Shown piece after piece: positions 1 to 8,727 of a DNA stretch of 64,000 nucleotides; position 1 is the stretch's first letter; every line of letters begins with the position of its first letter. Source of the stretch: Mycobacterium paraense (lineage in GTDB: Bacteria > Actinomycetota > Actinomycetes > Mycobacteriales > Mycobacteriaceae); assembly GCF_002101815.1 (NCBI RefSeq), contig NZ_LQPM01000023.1:186001-250000 (forward strand), in the 5' to 3' direction. The translations under genes were made by a program, and so were the position numbers. The notes beneath the pieces were generated by a model. That model did not search any database. It saw only the letters and a program-made list of their open reading frames with translations, and had not been told where the DNA came from.

Positions 1-984
1 CTGGTGCAGCACCTGCTGGAAGTAGCTCGGCAGCAGCAGGCCCGCGCCGAAAAAGGCGGTGGCGAACAGCAGCATCGTCACATTGGCCTGGGTGATCACC
101 TTGTTCTGGAACAGCCGCAGGTCGATGAGCGGGTGATCGGCACGGCGCCGCGCGTGCACGACGAACGCGGCGATCAAGGCCAGGCCGACCGCCGCCGGAA
201 TCAAGACGCGACGATCGGCCAGGGTCCCGCACCGCGGGACGGACGACACCGCGAACAGGAACGTGGCCAGCCCGGGGGAGAGCAGCAATCCGCCGACCAC
301 GTCGAACGTTTCCGACCGCGCCGCTTGATCGCTGGGGAACACGATCGCCGCCAGCACCAGCGTCACCAGCCCGATCGGCAGGTTGATCAGGAAGATCCAC
401 CTCCAGCTGGAGGTGTCGATGAGCCAGCCGCCCAGGATGGGCCCGCCGATCGGGGCCAGCAGCATGGGGATGCTCAGGATGGACATCAGGCGGCCGAGGC
501 GCGCGGGGCCCGCCTCGCGGGTCATGATCATGAATCCCAGCGGCATCAGCATGCCGCCGCCGATGCCCTGCACCACTCGAAACACGATGAGCTGCGCGAT
601 CGTTGAGGCCAGCGCGCACAGCAGCGAACCCAGGGCGAACGCCACGACCGATCCCATGAACAACCGCTTGGTGCCGAACCGGTCGGCCGCCCAACCCGTC
701 AGCGGGATCACCGACGCCAACGCCAGCGTGTAGCCGGTCATGGTCCAGCCGACGATGGCCTGGGTCGAGCCGAATTGATCGATGAAGGTGCGTTGCGCGA
801 CGGCGACGACCGTGACATCCAGGATCGCCATCACCGTGGCCAGGAGGCACACCCCGGAGATCCGCAGCAGCCTCGCGTCCAGCTTGTCGGGGAAGACATG
901 GGCGCCCGGCGGCTCCGCGGAAGCGGTGGGCGGCGCGGTGTCGGCCGCTGCTGGTCGGGCCTTGTCCATGGCGTTGCTTAGCAT
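1..984 (-). CDS. emrB: DHA2-family MFS drug efflux pump, C-terminus cut by window edge
   Basis: The reverse strand is open from an ATG at 984 to the window edge (328 codons, no stop), so the C-terminus is missing. The product is an inner-membrane drug:H+ antiporter of the EmrB/QacA 14-helix class. About 30 polar N-terminal residues precede the first helix. The DHA2 signature GWTMTGYTLALASVIPLTGW is followed by the loop motif ADRFGTKR, and a later GGPILGGW matches antiporter motif C. A second Met at 969 is an alternative start. It is divergent from the DUF2334 gene, with 194 bases between them. Position and order match Rv0783c (emrB) of M. tuberculosis; the exact substrate cannot be told. Confidence 0.85.
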   Translation of the reverse strand, partial: MLSNAMDKARPAAADTAPPTASAEPPGAHVFPDKLDARLLRISGVCLLATVMAILDVTVVAVAQRTFIDQFGSTQAIVGWTMTGYTLALASVIPLTGWAADRFGTKRLFMGSVVAFALGSLLCALASTIAQLIVFRVVQGIGGGMLMPLGFMIMTREAGPARLGRLMSILSIPMLLAPIGGPILGGWLIDTSSWRWIFLINLPIGLVTLVLAAIVFPSDQAARSETFDVVGGLLLSPGLATFLFAVSSVPRCGTLADRRVLIPAAVGLALIAAFVVHARRRADHPLIDLRLFQNKVITQANVTMLLFATAFFGAGLLLPSYFQQVLHQ

Positions 985-1178
985 ATCGAATCGATCGCGC
1001 CGCCCCGCGCCGGGACGCGTTTGCTGGCCGGGCGTGCGGACGGGGCCGCCGGGGCGCGTGCCAGGCCATCCGCGCGGCCGTTTCACGACCTTGCGGGTGG
1101 CGCCGACCTGGGCCGATATACGCCTGCTGTCTGCGTGTCCTTCACCATCCCGACACCTGGAATCGTCAAACTGCGGGT

Positions 1179-1883
1179 GTGTCTGGAAAATTGATCGTCT
1201 CGGTGTCGGGGATCGGCGAACGCACCCTGGACGACGTCCGGGCGTTCTGCGCACAAATGGACGCCCGCAAGGTTCCGGTCTCGTTGCTGGTTGCTCCCCG
1301 GCTCAAGGGTGACTACCGGCTGGACCGGGACCCGCACACCGTCGACTGGCTGACCGCCCGGCGGGCCGGCGGCGACGCCATCGTGCTGCACGGCTACGAC
1401 GACCCCGCCACCAAGAAGCGCCGCGGCGAATTCGCGGTTCTGCGCGCCCACGAGGCCAACCTGCGACTGATGGGCGCGGATCGCGTGCTCGAGCACCTCG
1501 GCCTGCGCACCCGGTTGTTCGCCGCCCCGGGCTGGGTGGTGTCCCCGGGCGTCGTCAAGGCGTTGCCGCAGAACGGTTTCCGGCTGCTGGCGGATCTGCA
1601 CGGGATCACCGACCTGGTCCGGCACAGCACCGACCGCACCCGGGTCCTCGGCATCGGCGAGGGCTTCCTGACCGAGCCGTGGTGGTGCCGCATGGTGGTG
1701 CTGTCCGCGGAGCGGATCGCGCGCCGCGGCGGCATCGTGAGGGTGGCCGTGGCCGCGCACCAATTGCGCAAGCCCGGCCCGCTGCAGGCGATGCTGGACG
1801 CCGTCGACCTCGCTCAGATGCACGGTTGCACCCCCACCGTCTACCGGTGGCGGTCCGACAGGGCGATCCTCGACGCGGCCTGA
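1179..1883 (+). CDS. DUF2334 family protein (polysaccharide-deacetylase-like fold)
   Basis: A 234-aa protein with a GTG start. The sequence opens with KLIVSVSGIGERTLDDV, continues with LVAPRLKG, a DAIVLHGYDD stretch and RLFAAPGWVVS, and ends near VAVAAHQL. These conserved His, Asp and Trp positions are typical of DUF2334, a distant branch of the NodB-like deacetylase fold. No substrate is known for the family in mycobacteria. It lies 48 bases before the FAD dehydrogenase and could be cotranscribed with it. It is the homologue of Rv0784 by position. No signal peptide is visible, so it is probably cytoplasmic. Confidence 0.8.
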   Translation: MSGKLIVSVSGIGERTLDDVRAFCAQMDARKVPVSLLVAPRLKGDYRLDRDPHTVDWLTARRAGGDAIVLHGYDDPATKKRRGEFAVLRAHEANLRLMGADRVLEHLGLRTRLFAAPGWVVSPGVVKALPQNGFRLLADLHGITDLVRHSTDRTRVLGIGEGFLTEPWWCRMVVLSAERIARRGGIVRVAVAAHQLRKPGPLQAMLDAVDLAQMHGCTPTVYRWRSDRAILDAA

Positions 1884-1931
1884 TCCAAGCGCCTGATCCC
1901 CCCTGGGCGGGTGGCACTACCCTGGTGCCAC

Positions 1932-3599
1932 ATGAGCGATTCTTCGGGCGCGGGCTTCGCCGCTGACGCGATTATCGTCGGTGCCGGGCTGTCGGGTCTG
2001 GTGGCGGCGTGCGAATTGGTGGAGCGCGGGCTGCGGGTGCTGATCGTCGACCAGGAGAACAGCGCCAACCTGGGCGGACAGGCGTTCTGGTCGTTCGGCG
2101 GCCTGTTCTTTGTCGACAGCCCGGAGCAGCGCCGACTGGGCATCCGCGACAGTCACGAACTGGCCCTGCAGGATTGGCTCGGCACCGCGGCGTTCGACCG
2201 GCCAGAGGACTACTGGCCGCGCCAATGGGCGCACGCCTACGTCGATTTCGCGGCCGGGGAGAAGCGCAGCTGGCTGCGTGCCCGCGGGCACAAGATCTTT
2301 CCGCTCGTCGGTTGGGCCGAACGCGGCGGTTACGGCGCCCAGGGGCATGGCAACTCGGTGCCCCGATTCCACATCACGTGGGGTACCGGGCCGGCGTTGG
2401 TGGAAATCTTCGCGCGGCAGCTGCGCGACCGCTCGACGGTGCGCTTCGCGCATCGCCACCAGGTCGACGTGTTGATCGTCGAAGGCGGCGCGGTGACCGG
2501 CGTCCGCGGCACCGTGCTGGAGCCGTCGGCCGCCGCGCGCGGTGTGGCCTCGTCGCGGAAAGCGGTGGGCCAATTCGAGTTTCGCGCCTCCGCTGTCCTG
2601 GTGACCAGCGGGGGCATCGGCGGAAACCACGAGCTGGTGCGAAAGAATTGGCCCAAGCGGATGGGCCGGGTCCCCGAGCAATTGCTCGCCGGCGTGCCCG
2701 CGCACGTCGACGGCAGGATGATCGCGATCTCCCAGCGGGCCGGCGCGCGGGTGATCAACCCCGACCGGATGTGGCACTACACCGAGGGCATCACCAACTA
2801 CGACCCGATCTGGCCGCGGCACGGCATCCGGATCATTCCGGGACCGTCCTCGCTGTGGCTGGACGCATCCGGCAAGCGGTTGCCGGTCCCGCTGTATCCC
2901 GGCTTCGACACCCTGGGCACGCTGGAGTACATCACCCAGTCCGGGCAGGACTACACCTGGTTTGTGTTGAACGCCAAGATCATCGAGAAGGAGTTCGCGC
3001 TTTCCGGCCAGGAGCAGAACCCCGATCTCACCGGCCAGAGCGTGCGCGAGCTGCTGCGCAACCGGGCCAGCTCGGGGGCGCCCGCGCCGGTGCAGGCCTT
3101 CGTCGACCGGGGCGTGGATTTCGTCAGCGCCGACTCGCTGCGCGAGTTGGTGACCGCGATGAACAAGCTGCCCGATGTGGAGCCGCTCGACTACGCCACG
3201 GTCGAGGCCGAGGTCACCGCGCGCGACCGCGAGGTGGCCAACCGGTACAGCAAGGACGGCCAGATCACCGCGATCCGGGCCGCCCGCGGCTACATCGGCG
3301 ACCGGCTGGGTCGGGTGGTCGCGCCGCACCGGTTGACCGATCCAAAGGCCGGGCCGATGATCGCGGTCAAGCTGCACATCCTGACCCGAAAGACGTTGGG
3401 CGGCATCGAGACCGACTTGGCGGGGCGGGTGCTCAAGGGCGACGGCACGCCGCTCACCGGGCTGTACGCGGCGGGCGAGGTGGCCGGCTTCGGCGGCGGC
3501 GGCGTGCACGGCTACCGGGCGCTGGAGGGAACCTTCCTGGGCGGCTGCATCTTCTCCGGCCGCGCGGCGGGCCGCGGCGCCGCCGACGACATCGCGTAG
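1932..3599 (+). CDS. FAD-binding dehydrogenase, 3-ketosteroid-dehydrogenase-like
   Basis: A 555-aa flavoprotein of the succinate dehydrogenase/KstD flavoprotein superfamily. The dinucleotide fold begins IIVGAGLSGLVAA near residue 15 and ends with an acidic residue in VLIVDQE. GGIGGN lies mid-protein, and the C-terminal FAD segment reads GLYAAGEVAGFGGGG then GYRALEGTFLGG. I chose the ATG at 1932 because it puts the GxGxxG motif at the usual distance; an upstream in-frame codon at 1911 would add seven unsupported residues. It matches Rv0785 in position. It probably oxidises a steroid-like or cyclic ketone substrate, but this is family-level inference. Confidence 0.85.
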   Translation: MSDSSGAGFAADAIIVGAGLSGLVAACELVERGLRVLIVDQENSANLGGQAFWSFGGLFFVDSPEQRRLGIRDSHELALQDWLGTAAFDRPEDYWPRQWAHAYVDFAAGEKRSWLRARGHKIFPLVGWAERGGYGAQGHGNSVPRFHITWGTGPALVEIFARQLRDRSTVRFAHRHQVDVLIVEGGAVTGVRGTVLEPSAAARGVASSRKAVGQFEFRASAVLVTSGGIGGNHELVRKNWPKRMGRVPEQLLAGVPAHVDGRMIAISQRAGARVINPDRMWHYTEGITNYDPIWPRHGIRIIPGPSSLWLDASGKRLPVPLYPGFDTLGTLEYITQSGQDYTWFVLNAKIIEKEFALSGQEQNPDLTGQSVRELLRNRASSGAPAPVQAFVDRGVDFVSADSLRELVTAMNKLPDVEPLDYATVEAEVTARDREVANRYSKDGQITAIRAARGYIGDRLGRVVAPHRLTDPKAGPMIAVKLHILTRKTLGGIETDLAGRVLKGDGTPLTGLYAAGEVAGFGGGGVHGYRALEGTFLGGCIFSGRAAGRGAADDIA

Positions 3600-3617
3600 C
3601 TCTGCGTCTGCGCGCGC

Positions 3618-4256
3618 TTAGAAGGTGACCGCGTCCTCCTCGGGCAGCACCTGGAAGTCGGTGCTGGTCATCTCCGAGAGCCGGCCGTAGTAGATGCCCC
3701 TGGCGTCCGGGGCGATGATGCCCTGGTGGATGGGCACCGCGCGTGCCGGCGCCACCGCGCGCAGGTAGTCGACGGCCTCGGCGATCTTCATCCACGGGGC
3801 CGCCGCGGGGGTGGCCAGGATGTCCACCGGCTCGTCGGGGACGAAGAGCGCGTCGCCGGGGTGCATCAGCCGCGCGGGATGGTCTGAATCGCCGACCAGA
3901 AACGAAATGTTCTCTATCACTGGGATTTCCGGGTGGATGACGGCGTGCCGGCCGCCGACGGCCCGCACGGTCAGCTGCCCGATCTGCAGCTCGTCACCGA
4001 CGTGCACCGCCCGGCACGGGTCGCCCAGCTGCGCCGTCGTCTGCGGATCGGCGTAGAGCGCCGCGTCCGGGTTGCCCTCGAGCAGCGACGGCAACCGGCC
4101 GACGTCGACGTGATCGGGGTGCTGGTGCGTGATCAGGATGGCGGTCAGGCAGGTGATTCCTTCGAAACCGTGCGCGAAGGTACCGGGATCAAAAAGCACA
4201 CGCGTGTTGTCGAACTCGGCAAGAAGGCATGAGTGGCCGAAATGCGTCAGTTGCAT
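3618..4256 (-). CDS. metallo-beta-lactamase fold hydrolase (UlaG-like)
   Basis: A 212-aa protein starting MQLTHFGHSCLLAEFD. It contains the metal-binding motif THQHPDHVD, a GGRHAVIHPE segment and a downstream MHPGDALFVPDEPVDIL block, the layout of the L-ascorbate-6-phosphate lactonase/UlaG-like branch. The reading frame stays open upstream to 5045, but the ATG at 4256 starts exactly at the family beta strand. The extra upstream codons would run antisense through the next gene. It is convergent with the FAD dehydrogenase (18 bases between stops) and divergent from the secreted protein gene. It is homologous to Rv0786c by position. Confidence 0.85.
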   Translation of the reverse strand: MQLTHFGHSCLLAEFDNTRVLFDPGTFAHGFEGITCLTAILITHQHPDHVDVGRLPSLLEGNPDAALYADPQTTAQLGDPCRAVHVGDELQIGQLTVRAVGGRHAVIHPEIPVIENISFLVGDSDHPARLMHPGDALFVPDEPVDILATPAAAPWMKIAEAVDYLRAVAPARAVPIHQGIIAPDARGIYYGRLSEMTSTDFQVLPEEDAVTF

Positions 4257-4283
4257 GACTACGATTGTGCCCCGATAGGGGTG

Positions 4284-4964
4284 ATGCGGATGCGGGCGAT
4301 CCTGGCCACCATGCTGCTCGTCGGTGGCTGCGCGGTGGCCCTGATCGTCGTGGTGCCCGCGCACGCCGACCCCGAGACATGCCCGACCACCTGCGACCAG
4401 ATCCCCAACAGCGCGTGGATCCAGCAGCGCGCGGTGCCGCTGGACGCGGTCTACAACTGGCCCGCGCTGGCGGGTGCGGCGGTCCCGCTGACGGCGACGG
4501 GGCCGGCGAGGTTTCGGTTCGAGGAGCTGTGTGAGTCGCCGGTGCAGCCGCAGGACCCCCGCAACTCCGCGGTCGCGGCCCGCGTGACCGTCACTCACCC
4601 GGAGGGCCAGTGGCAGCTGCAGGCGGAAATCCTGCACTGGCGCGGCGACACGGCCCGCGGCGGCCAGCTCGCGGATTCGGTGTTCAGCAATGCCGTCGGC
4701 GCGCTGCGCGCCTGCCAGCAGCGCACGCCCGCGGAGTCGCCGTCGCTCACCAGCGACGAATCGAACCGGATGGCGGCGGTCGTCAGCGGTCCGGTCGTCA
4801 TGCACACCTACCTGGTCGCCCACGCCGCGAGCAGCACCGTCACCGAGCTCACGTTGTGGTCGTCGGGTCCGCCGCAGGTGTCCTGGCCGACGGTGGGGGA
4901 CGACTCGGTGCTCAACGCACTGACCGCGCCGCTGTGCGACGCCTACATCGCCTCGTGCCCCTGA
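4284..4964 (+). CDS. secreted cysteine-containing protein of unknown function
   Basis: A 226-aa protein with a Sec-type signal peptide: basic MRMR, a hydrophobic core LATMLLVGGCAVALIVVV, and a probable cut after PAHA before DPETCPTTC. The mature part has several cysteines (CPTTC, CESP, ACQQ, CDAYIASC), which suggests disulfides outside the membrane. I recognise no catalytic motif. The ATG at 4284 was chosen because the signal peptide starts there; a GTG directly before it is possible. It lies 27 bases from the divergent metallo-hydrolase start and ends 49 bases before purS. Position corresponds to Rv0787. Confidence 0.7.
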   Translation: MRMRAILATMLLVGGCAVALIVVVPAHADPETCPTTCDQIPNSAWIQQRAVPLDAVYNWPALAGAAVPLTATGPARFRFEELCESPVQPQDPRNSAVAARVTVTHPEGQWQLQAEILHWRGDTARGGQLADSVFSNAVGALRACQQRTPAESPSLTSDESNRMAAVVSGPVVMHTYLVAHAASSTVTELTLWSSGPPQVSWPTVGDDSVLNALTAPLCDAYIASCP

Positions 4965-5000
4965 GCCTGCCGGTAGAGTTGGCGCCGAGATGAACCGGTC

Positions 5001-5006
5001 AGGAGG
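5001..5006 (+). promoter_or_regulatory. Shine-Dalgarno that fixes the purS start
   Basis: AGGAGG sits seven bases before GTG at 5014. The ATG at 4990 lies upstream of it, so a start there would put this site inside the coding region. This supports the shorter 79-aa PurS. Confidence 0.8.
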
Positions 5007-5013
5007 AGCGCCA

Positions 5014-5253
5014 GTGAGCCGTGTGGTCGTGCACGTGATGCCCAAGGCGGAGATTCTGGACCCGCAGGGTCAGGCGATTGTCGGCGCGCTGGGCAGGCTC
5101 GGCCATCCCGGCATCTCAGATGTCAGGCAGGGCAAGCGGTTTGAGCTCGAGGTGGACGACACCATCGGCGACGCCGAGCTCGCCGAGATCGCCGAATCGC
5201 TGCTGGCGAACACGGTGATCGAGGACTGGACGATCAGCCGGGAGCCGCAGTGA
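5014..5253 (+). CDS. purS: phosphoribosylformylglycinamidine synthase subunit PurS
   Basis: A 79-aa small subunit of the PurL-PurQ-PurS complex, step 4 of purine synthesis (FGAR + ATP + glutamine to FGAM). It starts MSRVVVHVMPKAEILDPQG and contains DVRQGKRFEL and the C-terminal VIEDWTI typical of PurS. The GTG start is set by the strong ribosome site at 5001-5006. It overlaps purQ by four bases (GTGA), so the two are translationally coupled. purL lies 21 kb away, as in other mycobacteria. Confidence 0.95.
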   Translation: MSRVVVHVMPKAEILDPQGQAIVGALGRLGHPGISDVRQGKRFELEVDDTIGDAELAEIAESLLANTVIEDWTISREPQ

Positions 5254-5924
5254 CGGCGCGGATCGGCATCATCACCTTCCCCGGGACGCTCGACGACGTG
5301 GACGCCGCGCGCGCGGCGCGGCGCGTGGGCGCCGAGGCGGTCGGTCTGTGGCACGCCGACGCCGACCTCAAGGGGGTCGACGCCGTGGTGGTGCCGGGCG
5401 GTTTCTCCTACGGCGACTACCTGCGCGCCGGCGCGATCGCCCGGTTCGCCCCCGTGATGGGCGAAGTGGTCGAGGCCGCGGGGCGCGGCATGCCGGTCTT
5501 GGGCATCTGCAATGGTTTTCAGGTGCTCTGCGAGGCGGGGCTGCTGCCGGGCGCGCTGACCCGCAACGCCGGGTTGCACTTCGTCTGCCGCGATGTGTGG
5601 CTGCGGGTGGCGTCGACCTCGACGGCGTGGACGTCGCGATTCGAGTCCGACGCGGACTTGCTGGTGCCGCTGAAGTCCGGCGAGGGCCGCTACGTGGCGC
5701 CGGAGAACGTGGTCGACGAGCTGGAGGGCGAGGGCCGGGTGGTATTCCGCTACCACGACAACCCCAACGGCTCGCTGCATGACATCGCCGGCATCAGCTC
5801 CGCCAACGGTCGGGTCGTCGGGCTGATGCCGCATCCCGAGCACGCCATCGAAGCGCTGACGGGCCCCTCCGACGACGGCCTCGGCTTGTTCTATTCGGCG
5901 CTGGACGCCGTGTTGGCCGCCTGA
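5250..5924 (+). CDS. purQ: phosphoribosylformylglycinamidine synthase subunit PurQ (glutaminase)
   Basis: A 224-aa class I glutamine amidotransferase that releases ammonia for PurL. The nucleophile elbow is GICNGFQ with Cys87, and the catalytic His-Glu pair is in MPHPEHAIE (His195, Glu197). The N-terminus ARIGIITFPGTLDD and the VVPGGFSYGDYLRAGA block are diagnostic of PurQ. The start GTG overlaps the purS stop. It is the homologue of Rv0788. Confidence 0.97.
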   Translation: MTARIGIITFPGTLDDVDAARAARRVGAEAVGLWHADADLKGVDAVVVPGGFSYGDYLRAGAIARFAPVMGEVVEAAGRGMPVLGICNGFQVLCEAGLLPGALTRNAGLHFVCRDVWLRVASTSTAWTSRFESDADLLVPLKSGEGRYVAPENVVDELEGEGRVVFRYHDNPNGSLHDIAGISSANGRVVGLMPHPEHAIEALTGPSDDGLGLFYSALDAVLAA

Positions 5925-5964
5925 GCGGCAAGCCCTGCGGCACTGGGCAATTCGCCGGACAGCG

Positions 5965-6759
5965 TCAGCCCAAAACGGGGAAGCGGCGCTCGCCGGCCAG
6001 CCGCTTGAGCGCGGACTCCATCACCTCGCGCACGTGGGCGTCGACCTCGTCGACGTCGGGGTCGTTGCCGAAGCGGGCGGTGACGTCGATGGGCTCGAGT
6101 ACCTCGGTGACGATCTTCGCCGGCAGCGGCAGGTTGGGCGGGAAGATCACGCTGAAGCCGAACGGGAAGCCGAAGCTGACCGGCAGGATGTCCATCCGCG
6201 CCTTGGTCAGCCCCAGCTTGCGCGCCAGCCAGTTGCCGCGGCTCAGGAACAGCTGAGTCTCCTGGGCGCCGATGGACACGGTGGGCACGATCGGCACCCC
6301 CGCCTCGATCGCGGTCCGCACGTAGCCGGTGCGGCCGTTGAAGTCGACCGTGTTCGCGCTGAAGGTGGGTCGGTAGGAGTCGTAGTCGCCGCCCGGGAAC
6401 ACCAGCACCACCGCGCCGGAGCGCAGCGCCGCGGCGGCGTTTTCCCGGTTCGCCTCGATGACCCCGAGCCGGCGCAGCCAGCCGTCCACCGGTCCGATGA
6501 ACAGGCCGTAATGGGCCAGCGTGTAGAGGGGCCGCTCATAGCCGAACCTGTCGTAGAAGGCCGGCGCGAAGATCAGCACGTCGGGCGTCAGCATGCCGCC
6601 CGAGTGGTTGGACACCACCAGCGCCCCACCCGTTGCCGGAATGTTCTCCACGTTGCGCACCTCGGCGCGGTACCACCGCTTGATGACGGGGCCGACGGCC
6701 TTGCCGAACTGTTCGGTGAAGGCCGGATCCCACTTGGCGGTTTCCCGCGTGTGCGCCAT
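5965..6759 (-). CDS. PlsC-like lysophospholipid acyltransferase family protein
   Basis: A 264-aa protein with an acyltransferase layout: VSNHSGGMLTPD replaces the usual NHxxxxD block with a longer His-to-Asp spacing, then GVIEANRENAAAAL and VLVFPGGDYDSYRP in place of the usual FPEG motif. This variant is typical of a mycobacterial branch near the wax ester/diacylglycerol acyltransferases rather than classical PlsC. It probably transfers a fatty acyl group to a lipid alcohol at the membrane; the acceptor is unknown. It is convergent with purQ. There is no obvious M. tuberculosis counterpart at this spot. Confidence 0.8.
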   Translation of the reverse strand: MAHTRETAKWDPAFTEQFGKAVGPVIKRWYRAEVRNVENIPATGGALVVSNHSGGMLTPDVLIFAPAFYDRFGYERPLYTLAHYGLFIGPVDGWLRRLGVIEANRENAAAALRSGAVVLVFPGGDYDSYRPTFSANTVDFNGRTGYVRTAIEAGVPIVPTVSIGAQETQLFLSRGNWLARKLGLTKARMDILPVSFGFPFGFSVIFPPNLPLPAKIVTEVLEPIDVTARFGNDPDVDEVDAHVREVMESALKRLAGERRFPVLG

Positions 6760-6798
6760 TCGCTGTTAGTTGCCAATACGGCCCGGCCCTTAAACGTC

Positions 6799-6858
6799 GG
6801 CGAGCGTAACGCCACTGCGAAATACCGCCCATGATTTCGCCGTGGCGTTACGCTCGCC
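6799..6858. terminator. long near-perfect hairpin, probable terminator
   Basis: Two 25-base arms, 6799-6823 and 6834-6858, are inverted with one mismatch around a 10-base loop. The arms contain GGCGAGCGTAACGCCAC and its complement. It starts six bases after the stop of the YbjN-like gene (6864) and lies 39 bases before the acyltransferase start, so it should end transcription of the former. There is no U-tract, as is usual for mycobacterial terminators. Confidence 0.65.
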
Positions 6859-6863
6859 AGGCC

Positions 6864-7334
6864 TCAGCCGGCGTCGAGCAGCATCGGATGCCCCGCGGGC
6901 GGCAACTCGACGGCGGGACCCAGCTGACCGAACAGGTCGATCGCGTCCGCGATCGCGGCGTCGACGAAGGACGCGAAATCCTCGAACGAGACGCCTTTTC
7001 GGATCCACTGCGACCTGCGCGCCACCACGCCGATGCGCTGGGGGTCGGATGACCCGTGCACGATCGCGACGACCCCGCGGTCTTGCGCGTTCCAGGTGTC
7101 GGCGAAATGGGTCAGCCAGGGACGGTCGCCGGCGGGGAAGAAACACGCGGGCGTCACCCGGATCATCAGCACGTCGCCGTGCGTCGGGCAGACCTCGAGG
7201 TGGACGTGCAGCTTGCGCGGACGGGTGTTGGCGACGTAGAAAAACTCGCCGTCATGATGGCCCCGGAAATACCGGCTGCCGCGGGTGCACAGATAGCGTT
7301 CCACCAGGTCTGCGCAGAGCGGCTCACTCGTCAT
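6864..7334 (-). CDS. YbjN-like hypothetical protein
   Basis: A 156-aa protein with mixed alpha/beta composition resembling the YbjN / type III secretion chaperone-like fold. An N-terminal helix is followed by strands HLEVCPTHGDVLMIRVTPACFF, a helix LTHFADTWNAQ and a C-terminal SFEDFASFVDAAIADAIDLF helix. YbjN-fold proteins often modulate other proteins; no catalytic motif is seen. A strong hairpin follows the stop. I base the family on overall pattern only. Confidence 0.6.
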   Translation of the reverse strand: MTSEPLCADLVERYLCTRGSRYFRGHHDGEFFYVANTRPRKLHVHLEVCPTHGDVLMIRVTPACFFPAGDRPWLTHFADTWNAQDRGVVAIVHGSSDPQRIGVVARRSQWIRKGVSFEDFASFVDAAIADAIDLFGQLGPAVELPPAGHPMLLDAG

Positions 7335-7568
7335 GAGTTAGATGGTGAGGCCGGCGGCTTTGCGGATCCTTGGAGCCGAGCTAGTCGGCAGCGAAGAAAT
7401 TGTTGAGAATTGGCTGAGCGAAGCGACGGCTGCGTGCTCGTACCGTTAGGCGCCTTAGTCCCAATAGTGACTTGGCTTTTCTACCGTGAGATCCAGAAGA
7501 AAAAAGGGGGTGTCGTCGTTGACCGCAGATAACCAATCCGGGGGCACGTATCGTCGGGGCCGACTGTC

Positions 7569-7829
7569 ATGACCACCGCGATCCCCGCGGATGCCCTGGA
7601 TTCCGGCTCCCCGATGAACGGGCATGAGGGTGCGGATGGTGAATCGGTGTTCGGCCACGGGACCGCCGTGGCCACCAGGACCACTACATTAGCCTGGCGA
7701 GTCGAGACCGTCGTGCCGCGCTGGCGACCTAGCGAAGACGAAATCGTGCGCGCTGCAATCACGGTGATACTCGTAGCCCTCGGGACGATCATCGCGCTGG
7801 CAGCAATGGCGATTTTGACAATGGGCTGA
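7569..7829 (+). CDS. small single-span membrane protein, hypothetical
   Basis: An 86-aa reading frame. About 62 polar residues precede one C-terminal membrane helix (AAITVILVALGTIIALAAMA). That tail-anchored layout favours this strand over the overlapping reverse-strand frames. There is no strong ribosome site, and the frame is stopped shortly upstream, so no earlier start exists. It converges on the GntR gene. No homologue is recognised; it may not be real. Confidence 0.4.
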   Translation: MTTAIPADALDSGSPMNGHEGADGESVFGHGTAVATRTTTLAWRVETVVPRWRPSEDEIVRAAITVILVALGTIIALAAMAILTMG

Positions 7830-7855
7830 AGCGGGAAGGGCGCCCGGCCGCCGCA

Positions 7856-8683
7856 TCACGCGCGATCGCGCCGCTCGACGATCCCGGCGCCGGGTTCCGG
7901 CATCGTTCTCGGCAGCGTGACCGAAAACCGGTACCGCTCTGGCCGATAGTGGAATTCGACCACTTCGAGGGGCTTGCCGTCGTCGCCGTAGCTGGTGCGC
8001 TCGAGCACCAACACCGGTGAGCCCAACGGCACACCCAGGGCGCCGGCCACCTCGAGAGAGGCGCCGGCGGCATGTATCTCGTGCCTGGCCCGGGCGATCC
8101 GAACCCCGAGCCGCTGCTCCCACATCGAGTAGGTGCTTTCCATGGCGTGTGCGGTTTGGGCGTCCGGCGCCCTGGAGATCAACGGCTCGACGGCGGTGCC
8201 CAGCCCCGGCGGGAAGTAGATCGTCATCAGGGCCAGCGGCAGGTCGCCGTCCCGGAAGCGCCGGTTGATGCACAAGACCTCGGCAATGCCCAGTACTTCG
8301 GCGATCCGCTGCGGGGCCGGCCCGACGTGATGGGAGAGCACGTCCACTTCCGGGGTGATGCCGGAGTCCGCCAACACCTCGGTGATGGTGCGCACGCCGG
8401 AGCCGAGTTCCTGTTTCACCGGGTTGGCCACGAACGTACCCAGACCCTGCCGGCGCACCAGCCACCCCTGCCGCTCGAGCTGCCCCACGGCGGCGCGCAC
8501 GGTCACGCGGCTCAGACCGGTGCGATCGATCAGCTCGCGCTCGGTGGGCAGGCGACCGCCGCGGGGGAGGCCCTGCTTGACGATCGCGGCCTTGAGCGCT
8601 TCGGCGAGCTGGGTGCTCGCGGGCACGCTCCCGCGCCGCACCCTCAGATCCGCCGCCTCGAGATCGAGCGCCGCCGTGCTCAT
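7856..8683 (-). CDS. GntR/HutC-family transcriptional regulator
   Basis: A 275-aa regulator. The N-terminal winged helix (about 20-85) contains LPRGGRLPTERELIDRTG and TVRAAVGQLERQGWL. The C-terminal UTRA ligand domain (about 110-255) contains CINRRFRDGDLPLALMTIY and the terminal EFHYRPERYRF motif typical of HutC types. A perfect palindrome overlaps its start codon, implying autorepression. It matches Rv0792c. The ligand is unknown. Confidence 0.93.
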   Translation of the reverse strand: MSTAALDLEAADLRVRRGSVPASTQLAEALKAAIVKQGLPRGGRLPTERELIDRTGLSRVTVRAAVGQLERQGWLVRRQGLGTFVANPVKQELGSGVRTITEVLADSGITPEVDVLSHHVGPAPQRIAEVLGIAEVLCINRRFRDGDLPLALMTIYFPPGLGTAVEPLISRAPDAQTAHAMESTYSMWEQRLGVRIARARHEIHAAGASLEVAGALGVPLGSPVLVLERTSYGDDGKPLEVVEFHYRPERYRFSVTLPRTMPEPGAGIVERRDRA

Positions 8684-8705
8684 GAGACGTATTAAAACGT
8701 CTCAT
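8682..8705. promoter_or_regulatory. probable GntR operator (autoregulatory)
   Basis: ATGAGACGT-N6-ACGTCTCAT is a perfect 9-base inverted repeat with an AT-rich spacer. It begins inside the gntR start codon and fills most of the gap to the upstream F420-dependent reductase gene. It fits a dimeric HutC-type operator. Confidence 0.7.
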
Positions 8706-8727
8706 CGCCCGCTGTCAACGGCGACGG

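Noticed and set aside
1917..3509. Long reverse-strand open frame across the FAD dehydrogenase
   Set aside because: It is a high-GC shadow: His/Arg/Gly-rich translation, no domain, and the plus-strand frame has clear FAD motifs.
3618..5045. 475-aa reading of the metallo-hydrolase
   Set aside because: The extra N-terminal 263 residues are antisense to the secreted protein gene and resemble no domain; ATG at 4256 fits the family start.
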